Positions 13,262-21,555 of a DNA stretch of 64,000 nucleotides are shown here, in pieces (position 1 is the first letter of the stretch; each line of letters opens with the position of its first letter). The notes under the pieces were generated by a model that saw only the letters and a program-made list of their open reading frames with translations, ran no database searches and had not been told where the DNA came from. The position numbers and the translations under genes were made by a program. Origin of the DNA: Microbispora oryzae (lineage in GTDB: Bacteria; Actinomycetota; Actinomycetes; Streptosporangiales; Streptosporangiaceae); assembly GCF_017896165.1 (NCBI RefSeq), contig NZ_JAFCNB010000004.1:124001-188000 (forward strand), given 5' to 3'.

Positions 13262-14791
13262 TCATCCGCCCTCCACGGAACCGCCCGGCGTTCCGGCGCC
13301 GGGAGCGCCGAGGGTCATGGCGACGGGCGGGAGCCCGGCGGGCACCCCGCCCTCGATGAGCCGCCACACGGCGTCGGTGTCGAGGTGCTCCTCCACCAGG
13401 TCACCGAGGGCGTCGAGACGGGCCTCGCGCCGCTCGGCGAACGTCCCGGTCCCGGGCCGCCAGTCGCGCCCGGCGGCGGCCGCGACCTCCGCGAGGAAGG
13501 CCCGCCTGAAGCCGTCGCCGTCGAACAGGCCGTGCCAGGTGGTGCCGTAGACCTGGCCCACGCGGCAGCCGTCGAGGAACGGCTCGCCGCCCTCCACCCG
13601 CACCCGGCCGTGGTGGATCTGGTAGCCGGTGACCTCGTGGCCGCGCCAGCGGCCGCTCGGCAGCGCGAGCACCTTCTCGGGCCCGAACTCGGTGCGGACC
13701 GGCAGCAGGCCCAGGCCCTCGATCCGGCCGGCCCGGCTCTCCACCTCGTCGTCGATGACCGCGCCGAGCATCTGCAGGCCGCCGCACACACCGACTACCG
13801 GCCGGCCCGCGGCGGCCCGGCGGCGCAGCGCCGCGTCGATGCCGCGTTCGCGCATCCAGTTCAGGTCGGAGACCGTCGCCCGGGTGCCCGGAACGACGAC
13901 GAGGTCGGCCTCCTCGGCCTCGGCGGCCGACGTGACGAGCCGCACGGCGACGCCAGGCTCGGCCGCCAGCGCGTCGGCGTCGGTGACGTTCGACATGCGC
14001 GGCAGCCGTACCAGCGCGACGTTGAGCACGTCGGGGCCGACGGGCGGGGTGAACAGCCCGGGACGGCTGTCCAGGTCGAGAGAGTCCTCCACGTCGAGCC
14101 ACAGGCCGGACCGCCAGGGCAGCACGCCCAGGCACGGGCGGCCGGTTGCCGCGCGCAGCCAGTCGAGCCCCGGCTGGAGCAGCGCCGGGTCGCCGCGGAA
14201 CTTGTTGACGACGAAGCCCGCCAGATGCCGCTGGTCGGCCGGGTCGAGCACGGCCAGCGTGCCGGCGAAGTGGGCCAGCACACCGCCGCGGTCGATGTCG
14301 CCGACGACGAGGACGGGCAGGCCCGCGGCGCGGGCCAGGCCCATGTTGGCGATGTCCCGGTCGCGGAGGTTGACCTCGGCCGGGCTGCCGGCGCCCTCGC
14401 AGATCACGACGTCGAACCGGCGGCGCAAATCGGCCAGCGCGTCCACGGCCACGTCGAGCAGCCGCATCTTGTGGTCGCGGTAGGACATCGCGTCCACGTC
14501 GGCGTGGGCGCGGCCCAGCACGACGACGTGGGAGTGCCGTTCGCCTGACGGCTTGAGCAGCACCGGGTTCATCGCCGCCTCGGGCTCCACCCGGGCGGCC
14601 GCGGCCTGCATGGCCTGGGCGCGGCCGATCTCCCCGCCGTCGGCCGTGACCATGGAGTTGAGCGCCATGTTCTGCGCCTTGAAGGGCGCGACCCGCACGC
14701 CGCGGCGGGCCAGCCACCGGCACAGGCCGGCGGTCAGCACGCTCTTGCCGGCGTCGGAGGTGGTGCCCGCGACCAGCAGCGCGCCGCTCAT
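13262..14791 (-). CDS. cobQ: Cobyric acid synthase
   Basis: 509 residues, normal for CobQ/CbiP. It amidates the b, d, e and g side chains of adenosylcobyrinic acid a,c-diamide. The N-terminus is the P-loop ATPase ([45 protein letters not shown]). The C-terminal class I amidotransferase domain has [13 protein letters not shown] with its Cys nucleophile and YQIHHGRV with the His. It is the first recognisable gene downstream of the cobalamin riboswitch, so B12 feedback should act through it on the whole operon. A Gly/Pro-rich tail ends the protein. Confidence 0.95.
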   Translation of the reverse strand: MSGALLVAGTTSDAGKSVLTAGLCRWLARRGVRVAPFKAQNMALNSMVTADGGEIGRAQAMQAAAARVEPEAAMNPVLLKPSGERHSHVVVLGRAHADVDAMSYRDHKMRLLDVAVDALADLRRRFDVVICEGAGSPAEVNLRDRDIANMGLARAAGLPVLVVGDIDRGGVLAHFAGTLAVLDPADQRHLAGFVVNKFRGDPALLQPGLDWLRAATGRPCLGVLPWRSGLWLDVEDSLDLDSRPGLFTPPVGPDVLNVALVRLPRMSNVTDADALAAEPGVAVRLVTSAAEAEEADLVVVPGTRATVSDLNWMRERGIDAALRRRAAAGRPVVGVCGGLQMLGAVIDDEVESRAGRIEGLGLLPVRTEFGPEKVLALPSGRWRGHEVTGYQIHHGRVRVEGGEPFLDGCRVGQVYGTTWHGLFDGDGFRRAFLAEVAAAAGRDWRPGTGTFAERREARLDALGDLVEEHLDTDAVWRLIEGGVPAGLPPVAMTLGAPGAGTPGGSVEGG

Positions 14792-15326
14792 CGCGGCCCC
14801 CGCTCACCGTCGCGCATGTCGTCTGCGCCCGCTATGTCGGGTGTGCCGGCTATTTCGGTTGCGCCGGGTGCGGGGGAGTGGGCGATCCTGCCGCCGTGCG
14901 GCATGTCAGGAAGCGGGGGGCGCGATCGGCAACGAGGTGCCTTCGCGCAGGCCGGGCACGGCCATGACGGCGTCCTCCCTGGGGGTCCGCGCCCCCGGTC
15001 GAAGATCCGACGGCCGGAGTATCCTGGCTCCCGGATCGACGCTCTCCCCGGCCTTCCCGCCCGTGGGCAGTGGCGTGGTGAGGATCGCTCCCCGGTGACA
15101 GTGGCGGGACCGCGCCGGAATCACACCGGCTTCCTCCACATCCGTCGCTTGCGGCTGCAAACATACACCCCGCGACCAAGGGGTAGGCAAGGCACGTTCT
15201 ATCCGAAACCGACCTAGGTAACTGGGTTGTCCCATTTTGGTGATCGTCGCCTGCTCCGGCCGTGCGCCTGTGGCGGCCGGGGGGCGACCATGCTGAACTG
15301 GGACGATGGGTTAGGGTTGCCGGTAA
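14792..15326. other. Intergenic region between cobQ and the AraC gene
   Basis: This 535-bp divergent spacer holds the cobalamin riboswitch on the minus strand (15008-15147). Downstream of it, an ATG at 14966 (minus) opens a 19-codon frame reading MAVPGLREGTSLPIAPPAS, which could be a leader peptide but has no supporting evidence. About 115 bp of leader remains before cobQ. On the minus strand just upstream of the riboswitch, an AT-richer patch (TTGCCT, later TATGTT, around 15165-15200) may be the promoter, but the spacing is not ideal. No other gene is seen. Confidence 0.6.
15008..15147 (-). ncRNA. Cobalamin (AdoCbl) riboswitch
   Basis: Read on the minus strand, the element contains GCCGGTGTGATTCCGGC followed by GGTCCCGCCACTGTCACC, the core of class I cobalamin riboswitches. 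Near its 3' end is the B12 box-like GAGCCAGGATACTCCGGC. The ends pair as a P1 helix, CGACGG (15147-15142) with CCGTCG (15013-15008). It sits about 220 bp before cobQ on the same strand. Established knowledge: such elements bind adenosylcobalamin and shut down expression of B12 synthesis or uptake genes. The order and sequence of the conserved blocks make the call strong even without a covariance-model score. Confidence 0.93.
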
Positions 15327-16391
15327 ATGGGGGAAAACGGCACATCCATTGGGGACGACTCGCGGGTGCGGAGGACGCCTGCGGACGCGTTCGGCCGCAG
15401 CCGGACCGCGGAGAGCGCCCTGCCCGCCCGGCGTCTGCTGTCCAGTGAGGACCTGGGGTGGCGCACCCTGCTCGCCCGGACGTACCGCGACTCGCCCGTG
15501 GCGGAGGAGTTCGCCACCGCGGCGTCCCCGGATCTGCTCGTCGTGCTGGTGACGAGCGGCAGCTACCTCATCGAGAGCCGTAAGGGCCGCTCCTGGCGCC
15601 GGGCGGCCTACCACCCGGGCTCGGTCGGAGTGACCGCTCCCGGCAACGTCAGCGTGCTGCGCTGGCGCAGCACCGCCCCGGAGCCGCTGGAGTCACTTCA
15701 CATCCACATCGGCGGGGCGCTGGTTGAGGAGACCTGCCGGTTGCTCGGCGAGGAGGGCCTGCGCACCCCCGGGCCGCTGCCCGACGCACTCCATCTGGAC
15801 GACCAGCTGGTCGTGGCCGCGGGGCGGGCGATCTCCCGGGGGCTGCGGGAGGGCGTGGGCCCTCTCTACGCGGACTCGCTCGCCCAGACGCTCGCGGTCC
15901 ACCTGCTCTACCGCGCCCACGGACGGGTCTCCCCGGTCACCGGGGGCCCGGGGCCCGCGAGCCCGTGGTCCGGCGGCCCGGCGGCGTCCGGGAAGGCGGT
16001 CCTCGGGCCCCGCGCCCTCGGCCTGGTCACCTCGTACATGCGCGAGCACCTCCACGAGGACATCCGTCTGGATGATCTCGCCGCCCAGGCGAACCTCAGC
16101 AAGTATCACCTCCTGCGGATGTTCGCGAGCTCGACCGGTTTCACACCGCACCGCTACCTGACCCGGCTGCGCCTCGACCACGCGTCCGACCTGCTGCGTG
16201 ACACCTCCCAGACGATCCTGCAGGTGTCCATCGCCTGCGGCTACCGCAGTCCCGGCCAGTTCGCCGCCGCGTTCCGCAGGCGGTACGGCGTCGCCCCGAG
16301 CGAGTTCCGCCGGTCGCACGGGCTCGTGCCCGCCGATGGCGCAATCCCGGGGGATGCCGCCGCAATCGAGGGAGAGAACGACGGCGCCTGA
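15327..16391 (+). CDS. AraC-family transcriptional regulator
   Basis: 354 residues. The C-terminal 100 residues form the paired helix-turn-helix domain (about residues 235-335): LDDLAAQANLSKYHLLRMF, then a second helix-turn-helix ending GYRSPGQFAAAFRRRYGVAP. The N-terminal part resembles the cupin-like sensor of AraC proteins (LLVVLVTSGSYLIESRKG, HPGSVGVTAPG), separated by a Gly/Pro-rich linker. Its ligand is not evident. The start is uncertain: the ATG at 15327 lacks a clear ribosome site, and a GTG at 15366 is possible. Downstream lies a decayed dehydrogenase that it may once have controlled. Confidence 0.85.
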   Translation: MGENGTSIGDDSRVRRTPADAFGRSRTAESALPARRLLSSEDLGWRTLLARTYRDSPVAEEFATAASPDLLVVLVTSGSYLIESRKGRSWRRAAYHPGSVGVTAPGNVSVLRWRSTAPEPLESLHIHIGGALVEETCRLLGEEGLRTPGPLPDALHLDDQLVVAAGRAISRGLREGVGPLYADSLAQTLAVHLLYRAHGRVSPVTGGPGPASPWSGGPAASGKAVLGPRALGLVTSYMREHLHEDIRLDDLAAQANLSKYHLLRMFASSTGFTPHRYLTRLRLDHASDLLRDTSQTILQVSIACGYRSPGQFAAAFRRRYGVAPSEFRRSHGLVPADGAIPGDAAAIEGENDGA

Positions 16392-16741
16392 ACTCGCCAT
16401 CCTGGTCAACGGCCCGGCGTCCGGTGACGCCGGGCGACCGATGAGGGGCGTCGATGATTACCGAGCAGGAGAGCCGGGTCGCGGTCGAGGCGATCACCCT
16501 GATGCTCGCCCGGGAACTGCGCGGTCGCGACATCACGGTCAACACGGTCGCGCCCGGCCCGATCGCGACGTCGCCGTTCTTCAACGGGAAGAGCGACGAA
16601 CTCGTCCAGCGCATCGCGAGCGAGCCGCCGCTGGAGCGCCTCGGGGAGCCGGCCGACGTCGCGGAGATCGTCTCCTTCCTGGCGGGGCCCGGCCGGTGGG
16701 TCAACGGTCAGGTCATCCCCGTCAACGGCGGAGCGATCTGA
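16389..16741 (+). pseudogene. Short-chain dehydrogenase remnant (internal deletion and frameshift)
   Basis: An ATG at 16454 opens 95 codons that match only the C-terminal half of an SDR: VEAITLMLARELRGRDIT, then NTVAPGPIATSPFF, PLERLGEPADVAEIVSFLAG and VNGQVIPVNGGAI. The catalytic Tyr-x-x-x-Lys pair should sit at the very start of this piece, but the aligned residues are ESR, so neither is present. Just upstream in another frame (16391-16420) is ELAILVNGPASGDAG, which resembles the ILVNNAG block normally about 65 residues before the catalytic Tyr. Only about 70 bp separate the two pieces, so a deletion plus frameshift is the simplest reading. No Rossmann TGxxxGIG motif is found. Confidence 0.7.
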
Positions 16742-16786
16742 TCACCGGGCTGCTTGATCACCGGGCCGCTTGATCACTGAGCTGCC
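16739..16786 (+). repeat. 16-bp tandem repeat, three copies, starting at the SDR-remnant stop codon
   Basis: Three consecutive copies of TGATCACCGGGCTGCT (the second with one change, the third more diverged) begin exactly at the TGA of the SDR remnant. Each copy therefore carries its own TGA. This looks like slippage duplication of a gene end, one of several in the window. Confidence 0.9.
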
Positions 16787-16808
16787 CGAGCATGGAACGG
16801 GAGAAACG

Positions 16809-17132
16809 ATGACCGACGAGACGCCGGAGCCCGTACGGGCCCTGCTCGACGCCGCCAACGCCGGGGACACGGCGGCCTTCCTGGCGGCCTTCACCGAGGA
16901 CGGCGTCGTGGACGACTGGGGCCGCGAGTTCCGCGGGGCCGGCCGCATCCGCGACTGGAGCGACGCCGAGTTCATCGGCAAGCAGGTCAGCCTGGCGATC
17001 ACGCGCGTCGCCGAGCAGGACGGGGAGACGGTCGTCGCCGCGCAGGTCGGCGGGAACGGGTTCAACGGTCCCAGCCACTTCGCCTTCCGGGTGGCGGGCG
17101 ATCGGGTGTCGCGGATGACGATCCGCCCGTAG
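16809..17132 (+). CDS. NTF2-like / SnoaL-like domain protein
   Basis: 107 residues from the ATG at 16809, preceded by GGGAGAAACG; the frame extends upstream, but that part comes from the repeat region. The sequence has the layout of small cone-fold NTF2-like proteins: an N-terminal helix (VRALLDAANAGDTAAFLAAF), FTEDGVVDDWGREFRGAGRI, and C-terminal strands ending RVAGDRVSRMTIRP. Members include polyketide cyclases, isomerases and many proteins of unknown role. No substrate can be assigned. It may have been co-transcribed with the now broken SDR upstream. Confidence 0.8.
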   Translation: MTDETPEPVRALLDAANAGDTAAFLAAFTEDGVVDDWGREFRGAGRIRDWSDAEFIGKQVSLAITRVAEQDGETVVAAQVGGNGFNGPSHFAFRVAGDRVSRMTIRP

Positions 17133-17233
17133 GGCATCCGGCGCGAGGGGATCCGGCGGGGTCGAGGCCCGGCCGGACGCTCGCCGGGGCACGCGGAGCC
17201 GCGGGTCCGGCCGGTCGGCGGCTGGGGGCCGGG

Positions 17234-18280
17234 TCACGACCAGGCGAGCCTCGCCCGGGTGTCCCAGTAGTGCTCGGCGTCCTCGGCCAGGCCGGACAGG
17301 CGCGCCTCCAGGTCGTCGTCCCAGGCGACCGCCGTGGCGGCCAGGTTCTGGCGCAGCTGGCCGGGCGACGCCGCGCCACTCAGCACGACCCCCGCCCAGG
17401 GCCGGGAGAGCGCGGCGGCCAGCGCGAGCGCGTCCGGGGTCGCGCCGCGCTCGCGGGCGGCCTCCGCGAGGGCGGCGGGCGCGGCGCGGGCCGTCAGCCG
17501 CCCGTTGGCGACGCCCTCCTTGACGATCACACCGAGGCCCGCCGCGTGGGCGCGGTCCAGGGCGCCCTCCGCCGAACGCTCCAGCAGGTTCCAGGTGGAC
17601 TGCACGGTGTCGAACAGCCCCGACTCGACCGCCCGGTCGATCGTCTCGGCCTGGCGGGGGCCGGTGGTGGACAGACCGACGGCCACGCCCCCGGCGCGGA
17701 GCGCCCGCAGGCCCTCGGCCACCTCCGGGTCGTCGAACACGCCGCTCTCCACCGTGGCCGAGTGGATCTGGTACAGCGACAGGTGATCGCCGAGCAGCGC
17801 CGTCGTCTCCGCCAGTTGCACGCGCAACCGCTCCGCGGACAACTCCTTGACCTCGTGGCGCTCCGCGTCGAGCCGCCAGCCCCCGACGTACCGGTAACCC
17901 CACTTGGAGCCGACCGTCACCGCGCCGGGCGGGACGCCTCTGTCCCGCAGCCAACCGGCGAGGAACTCCTCGGCCAGGCCGTAGGACCGGGCCGCGTCGA
18001 CGTAGCGGACGCCGGCCGCCCAGGCGGCGTCCAGCACCGCCCAGGTCCGCGCCCGCATCGTCTCCACGCCCCGGTCGTCGCCGAGGTCCTCGTCGCGTCC
18101 CAGGGTGATGTACGCGGGGCGGCCCAGAGCGGCCAGGCCGAGACCGGCCGGGGTGACCCGCAGGCCGGTACGGCCGAGCGGTCGCGCGGCCAGGTTCACA
18201 GCCGGATTCACACCCGGATCCTCACCCGGGTCGGCAGCCGGTTCCGCCGCCGGTCGTGCAGCCGGATCGTCCACGTCCAC
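17234..18280 (-). CDS. Aldo/keto reductase family oxidoreductase
   Basis: 348 residues. After a 30-residue Ala/Pro/Asp-rich extension comes the AKR fold: RPLGRTGLRVTPAGLGLAALG, the catalytic Asp/Tyr in VRYVDAARSYGLAEEFL, the Lys in VGSKWGYRYVGGW, the His-like position in YQIHSAT, and VGLSTTGPRQAETI. NADPH-dependent reduction of an aldehyde or ketone is expected, substrate unknown. The GTG at 18280 is the longest choice; internal GTGs nearer RPLGRTGL are possible. It is transcribed away from the polyprenyl synthase gene. Confidence 0.9.
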   Translation of the reverse strand: MDVDDPAARPAAEPAADPGEDPGVNPAVNLAARPLGRTGLRVTPAGLGLAALGRPAYITLGRDEDLGDDRGVETMRARTWAVLDAAWAAGVRYVDAARSYGLAEEFLAGWLRDRGVPPGAVTVGSKWGYRYVGGWRLDAERHEVKELSAERLRVQLAETTALLGDHLSLYQIHSATVESGVFDDPEVAEGLRALRAGGVAVGLSTTGPRQAETIDRAVESGLFDTVQSTWNLLERSAEGALDRAHAAGLGVIVKEGVANGRLTARAAPAALAEAARERGATPDALALAAALSRPWAGVVLSGAASPGQLRQNLAATAVAWDDDLEARLSGLAEDAEHYWDTRARLAWS

Positions 18281-18628
18281 ACCCTAACCCCGAGGCCGGT
18301 GGCTCCCTTTCCCGCCGGTGCCTCCGAAGGGCACCGGGCCGCCGCCGGACATTCAGCGCAGCACGCCTCCCATCGACGATTGACACCCAAAATTGCCCAG
18401 CCACATAATCAATTCGGCAAATGTCGGACGTTTGTGGCAGACCGCATTCACCACGCGGACGCCGGCCGAGGGGGAGGCCGGAACCGGGGCGGGCCGTGTG
18501 CGGCCCGTTTCGCCACGGGTGACGGGCGCGGCGGTGCCCACCGCGGATGCTCGGGGTACACACAGGGTGTCCGGCGCTTTTCCGGCACGCCGTTCCGATG
18601 GTCCCGAACCGATGGGGTGGTGAACGCT
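18281..18628. other. Divergent intergenic region
   Basis: 348 bp between the aldo/keto reductase and the polyprenyl synthase. It contains an unusually AT-rich patch (18376-18425) holding the promoter described separately, then about 200 bp of leader in which no gene is seen. Confidence 0.6.
18380..18409 (+). promoter_or_regulatory. Probable housekeeping promoter for the polyprenyl synthase
   Basis: A perfect TTGACA (18380-18385) is followed after 18 bp by CATAAT (18404-18409), in an AT-rich patch of an otherwise GC-rich spacer. It points toward the polyprenyl synthase, giving a leader of about 200 bp. Confidence 0.65.
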
Positions 18629-19723
18629 GTGACGGTCGACTCCCACAGAACGCGGAAGACGCCCCGGGCGGCCTCGGGCGGCACACCGGGGGCGCGGGCG
18701 CCCCGGCCCGCCGACGAGATCCTCGGCTGGGCGCGCGACGTGCTCGACCCGTCGCTGCGCGAGGCGGTCGCGACGCTGGCCCCGCCGATGCGCCGCGTGG
18801 CCGGCTATCACTTCGGGTGGTGGGACGAGCGGGAGCGGCCGACCGACGCGGGGAGCGGCAAGGCGCTGCGGCCGGCCCTCGCGCTGCTCGCCGCCGAAGC
18901 CGTGGGCGGGCAGGCGGAGCAGGCCATCCCGGCCGCCGCCGCCGTCGAACTGGTGCACAACTTCTCGCTGCTGCACGACGACGTGATCGACGGGGACACT
19001 ACCCGGCGCCACCGTCCCACGGCCTGGACCGTGTTCGGCACGACCGCCGCCATCCTCGCCGGTGACGCCCTGCTGTCGCTGGCGTTCACGGTGCTCGCCG
19101 ACGGCCCGCGGGCCGAGGACGGCGGACGGGCCCTCGGCGCGTGCGTCCAGGCGCTGCTTGACGGCCAGAGCGCCGACGTCGAGTTCGAGCGGCGGTCCGA
19201 CGTCGGCCTGGCGGAGTGCCTCCGCATGGCGGAGGGCAAGACGGGAGTGCTCATGGCCTGCGCCTGCGCTCTCGGGGCCCGGTATGGCGGGGCGACCGAC
19301 GAGCAGGCCGAGCATCTGCGGGTCTTCGGCGGGCGCCTCGGCCTCGCCTTCCAGCTGGTGGACGATCTTCTCGGCATCTGGGGCGACCCCGCGGTCACCG
19401 GGAAACCGGTCCACTCCGACCTCGGCAGCAGGAAGAAGTCGCTGCCCGTCGTGGCCGCCCTCACCTCGGGCGCCCCGGCCGCGGCCGAACTCGCGGAGAT
19501 CTATCGTGGCGAGAGCCCGCTGTCGCCCGGAGATCTGGAGCGGGCCGCCGGGCTCGTCGAGGACGCCGGCGGCCGTGACTGGGTGCGGGCCACCGCCGAC
19601 GACCTGCTGGCCGAGGCGCTCGCCCGGCTGGAGGCGGCGATCCCGGAATCCGCGGCCGGGTCGTCCAGGGCCGGAGCCGAGCTCGCGACTCTCGCCCGGC
19701 TGGTCACCGACCGGGACCACTGA
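18629..19723 (+). CDS. Polyprenyl diphosphate synthase
   Basis: 364 residues with a GTG start at 18629 behind GATGGGGTGG; GTGs at 18617 and 18620 are alternatives, and the open frame much further upstream is noise. It condenses isopentenyl diphosphate with an allylic diphosphate to make a C15-C30+ prenyl chain. The first Asp-rich motif is HDDVIDGD (Asp 117, 118, 121), preceded by KALRPALALLAAEA. The second region is FQLVDDLLGIWGDPAVTGKP with KSLPVVAAL after it. The first 30 residues are basic and disordered. In actinobacteria a similar gene often sits in the hopanoid cluster; here it is 9 kb away from hpnH, so involvement in hopanoid precursor supply is only possible. Confidence 0.92.
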   Translation: MTVDSHRTRKTPRAASGGTPGARAPRPADEILGWARDVLDPSLREAVATLAPPMRRVAGYHFGWWDERERPTDAGSGKALRPALALLAAEAVGGQAEQAIPAAAAVELVHNFSLLHDDVIDGDTTRRHRPTAWTVFGTTAAILAGDALLSLAFTVLADGPRAEDGGRALGACVQALLDGQSADVEFERRSDVGLAECLRMAEGKTGVLMACACALGARYGGATDEQAEHLRVFGGRLGLAFQLVDDLLGIWGDPAVTGKPVHSDLGSRKKSLPVVAALTSGAPAAAELAEIYRGESPLSPGDLERAAGLVEDAGGRDWVRATADDLLAEALARLEAAIPESAAGSSRAGAELATLARLVTDRDH

Positions 19724-19753
19724 TCCGCCCACTGATCCGCATAGTGATCCACA
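19718..19753 (+). repeat. 12-bp tandem repeat across the polyprenyl synthase stop codon
   Basis: Three units, CACTGATCCGCC, CACTGATCCGCA and TAGTGATCCACA, run through the TGA at 19721-19723. The repeat adds extra TGA triplets after the real stop. Confidence 0.85.
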
Positions 19754-19846
19754 TCGCTCACCGGGACCAGCGGCCGGAACCACAGGCCGTAATCACAGGC
19801 CGGAATCGCGGGCCTGAGCCGCGGAACCACACGGCCGGGCCCCAGC

Positions 19847-19884
19847 GGGTGCGTGGCCGTTCCGCCGGGAACGGCCACGCACCC
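19847..19884. terminator. Strong bidirectional hairpin between convergent genes
   Basis: Two perfectly complementary 17-base arms (19847-19863 and 19868-19884) enclose a GCCG tetraloop. The hairpin lies between the convergent polyprenyl synthase and M28 peptidase genes, 6 bp from the end of the latter. There is no U-tract, as is common for actinobacterial terminators. Confidence 0.85.
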
Positions 19885-19890
19885 TGGCTG

Positions 19891-21462
19891 TCAGGCCGCG
19901 GTCTGGGGACCGGCGTGCGCCGTGGCGCCGGTGCCCGCGTTCGCGGTCCGGGCCGTGGCCGCGCGCGCCGTGGCGGCGCGGGTGTCCGGCCCGGGGAGGT
20001 CGCGGCTGAACCCGTAGACCACGGCGGCGGTGGCGATCGCCCCGGCGTTCAGCAGCAGTGCCTTGTCGTTGATGTTGTTGATGCCGTCACATGCCTGGTG
20101 GTAGCAGGAGTCGTAGGCCTCTCCGGCGGTGCCGCCGAACAGCGCCGCCTCCTCGGGCGTCTTGACGCCCTCCGCGCCGGTGAACAGGCCGCCGGCCGGG
20201 ACGCCGGCGTCGATGAACGGCCCGTAGTCCGACCGGCCGTCGAAGTCGGTGCCCACGTGTCCCTGCCGGAGCGTGTCGAAGTACTTCGCGAAGAGCTTCT
20301 CGATCTCGTCGGAGCCCGCCGGGCCGGCCGGGGCGCCCTGCGCGTCCGAGTCGTCACCGTCGTAGATCATCAGCGCGTAGTTGGGGGACGCGACCATGTC
20401 GAAGTTCAGGTACAGCTTGATCTTCGCCAGTTCGGCCGGGGAGAGGCTGGAGACGTAGTGCTCCGAGCCGAGCAGTCCCAGCTCCTCCGCGCTCCAGAAC
20501 GAGAAGCGGAGCTTGTTCCTGGTCGGGATCTTGCCGAGCTTCGCGGCGATCTCCAGGATCGTCGCACTGCCCGAGCCGTTGTCGTTGATGCCGGGCCCGG
20601 CCGGGACGCTGTCGAGGTGCGCGCCGAACTGCACGACCTTGTCGGGATCGCCCCACTTGGAGTCGGCGATGACGTTCTGCGTCGTCCGGGTCTCGCTGAT
20701 GGTGTCCGTCTTGACGTGCACGACGGCGCCCGTCATGCCCGCGAGCTCCTCGCCGGCGGCGAAGCTCAAGCCGACCACGGGGATCGTGACGGTCGGCGCG
20801 CCCAGGGTGCCCTGGAGGGTCTCGGTCCTGCCCGGCTGGCCCTCGTTGAAGATGATCGCCCCGGCCGCGCCGGCGGCCTGCGCGTTCTCGGCCTTCACCT
20901 GGAAGCTGCAGGTGCCGCGCTGCAGCAGGGCGATGTCGCCGGCGGTGAACGAGGCGAAGTCGCTCGCCTCGCAGCCCGAGGTCGAGGAGTTGGCCGTGGG
21001 CCCGGGCGGCAGCGTCAGGTCGACGTTGCGCACGGTCGCGGTGACGTCACCGGAGCCCGAGTACGTCATGGTGGCGAAGTCGCCGACGGCGCTGCCGTCG
21101 GGTGGGGTCGGCGTGTAGGTCCGGGGAGAGGGCGAGACCCGCTGGAGGACGGCGGTGGCGTTCTCCTGGAAGTAGGGGAACTCGAACGGCTGCACGGTGA
21201 CCTCGTAGCCCGCCTTCTTGAGCTGCGCGGCCACGTAGTCGCGCGAGGCGGTGAAGCCGGGGGTGCCGGCCGCGCGGGTGCCGCCGTTCGCCGTCGCGAT
21301 GTCCTGTAATTTCTGCAGGTGCTTCTTGATGCCGGCGACCGCTATCGACCGCGCCACCTGTCCGGGGTCGGGGTCGGCGCTCGCGGGCGCCTGGAGGAGG
21401 GGGAGCATGAGGGCGGCCGCCGCGGTGGCGACGCCGGCCCGCATGCCGAGGGTGATGCGCAT
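19891..21462 (-). CDS. Secreted M28-family zinc aminopeptidase with PA domain
   Basis: 523 residues from the ATG at 21462, which has GAAGGAGAG just upstream; the frame extends 7 codons further. A signal peptide (MRITLGMRAGVATAAAALML, cleavage near ASA-DPDPG) exports it. A PA domain occupies about residues 140-250 (GDIALLQRGTCSFQVKAENA). The M28 zinc-binding core follows: FGAHLDSVPAGPGINDNGSG with His and Asp ligands, WSAEELGLLGSEHYV with catalytic and binding Glu, LNFDMVASPNY and CYHQACDGI near the end. It resembles aminopeptidases of the Streptomyces griseus type. The tail is an Ala/Thr/Arg-rich repeat (TRAATARAATARTA). It should supply amino acids by extracellular peptide breakdown. Confidence 0.94.
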   Translation of the reverse strand: MRITLGMRAGVATAAAALMLPLLQAPASADPDPGQVARSIAVAGIKKHLQKLQDIATANGGTRAAGTPGFTASRDYVAAQLKKAGYEVTVQPFEFPYFQENATAVLQRVSPSPRTYTPTPPDGSAVGDFATMTYSGSGDVTATVRNVDLTLPPGPTANSSTSGCEASDFASFTAGDIALLQRGTCSFQVKAENAQAAGAAGAIIFNEGQPGRTETLQGTLGAPTVTIPVVGLSFAAGEELAGMTGAVVHVKTDTISETRTTQNVIADSKWGDPDKVVQFGAHLDSVPAGPGINDNGSGSATILEIAAKLGKIPTRNKLRFSFWSAEELGLLGSEHYVSSLSPAELAKIKLYLNFDMVASPNYALMIYDGDDSDAQGAPAGPAGSDEIEKLFAKYFDTLRQGHVGTDFDGRSDYGPFIDAGVPAGGLFTGAEGVKTPEEAALFGGTAGEAYDSCYHQACDGINNINDKALLLNAGAIATAAVVYGFSRDLPGPDTRAATARAATARTANAGTGATAHAGPQTAA

Positions 21463-21555
21463 TGGGCTCTCCTTCGGGTCCAATGACCGAGATCTCCCGA
21501 TAACTACTGATCAGGAAAACTAGCCGCCATCACGTGATCCGTGAAGGGCTGTCAA

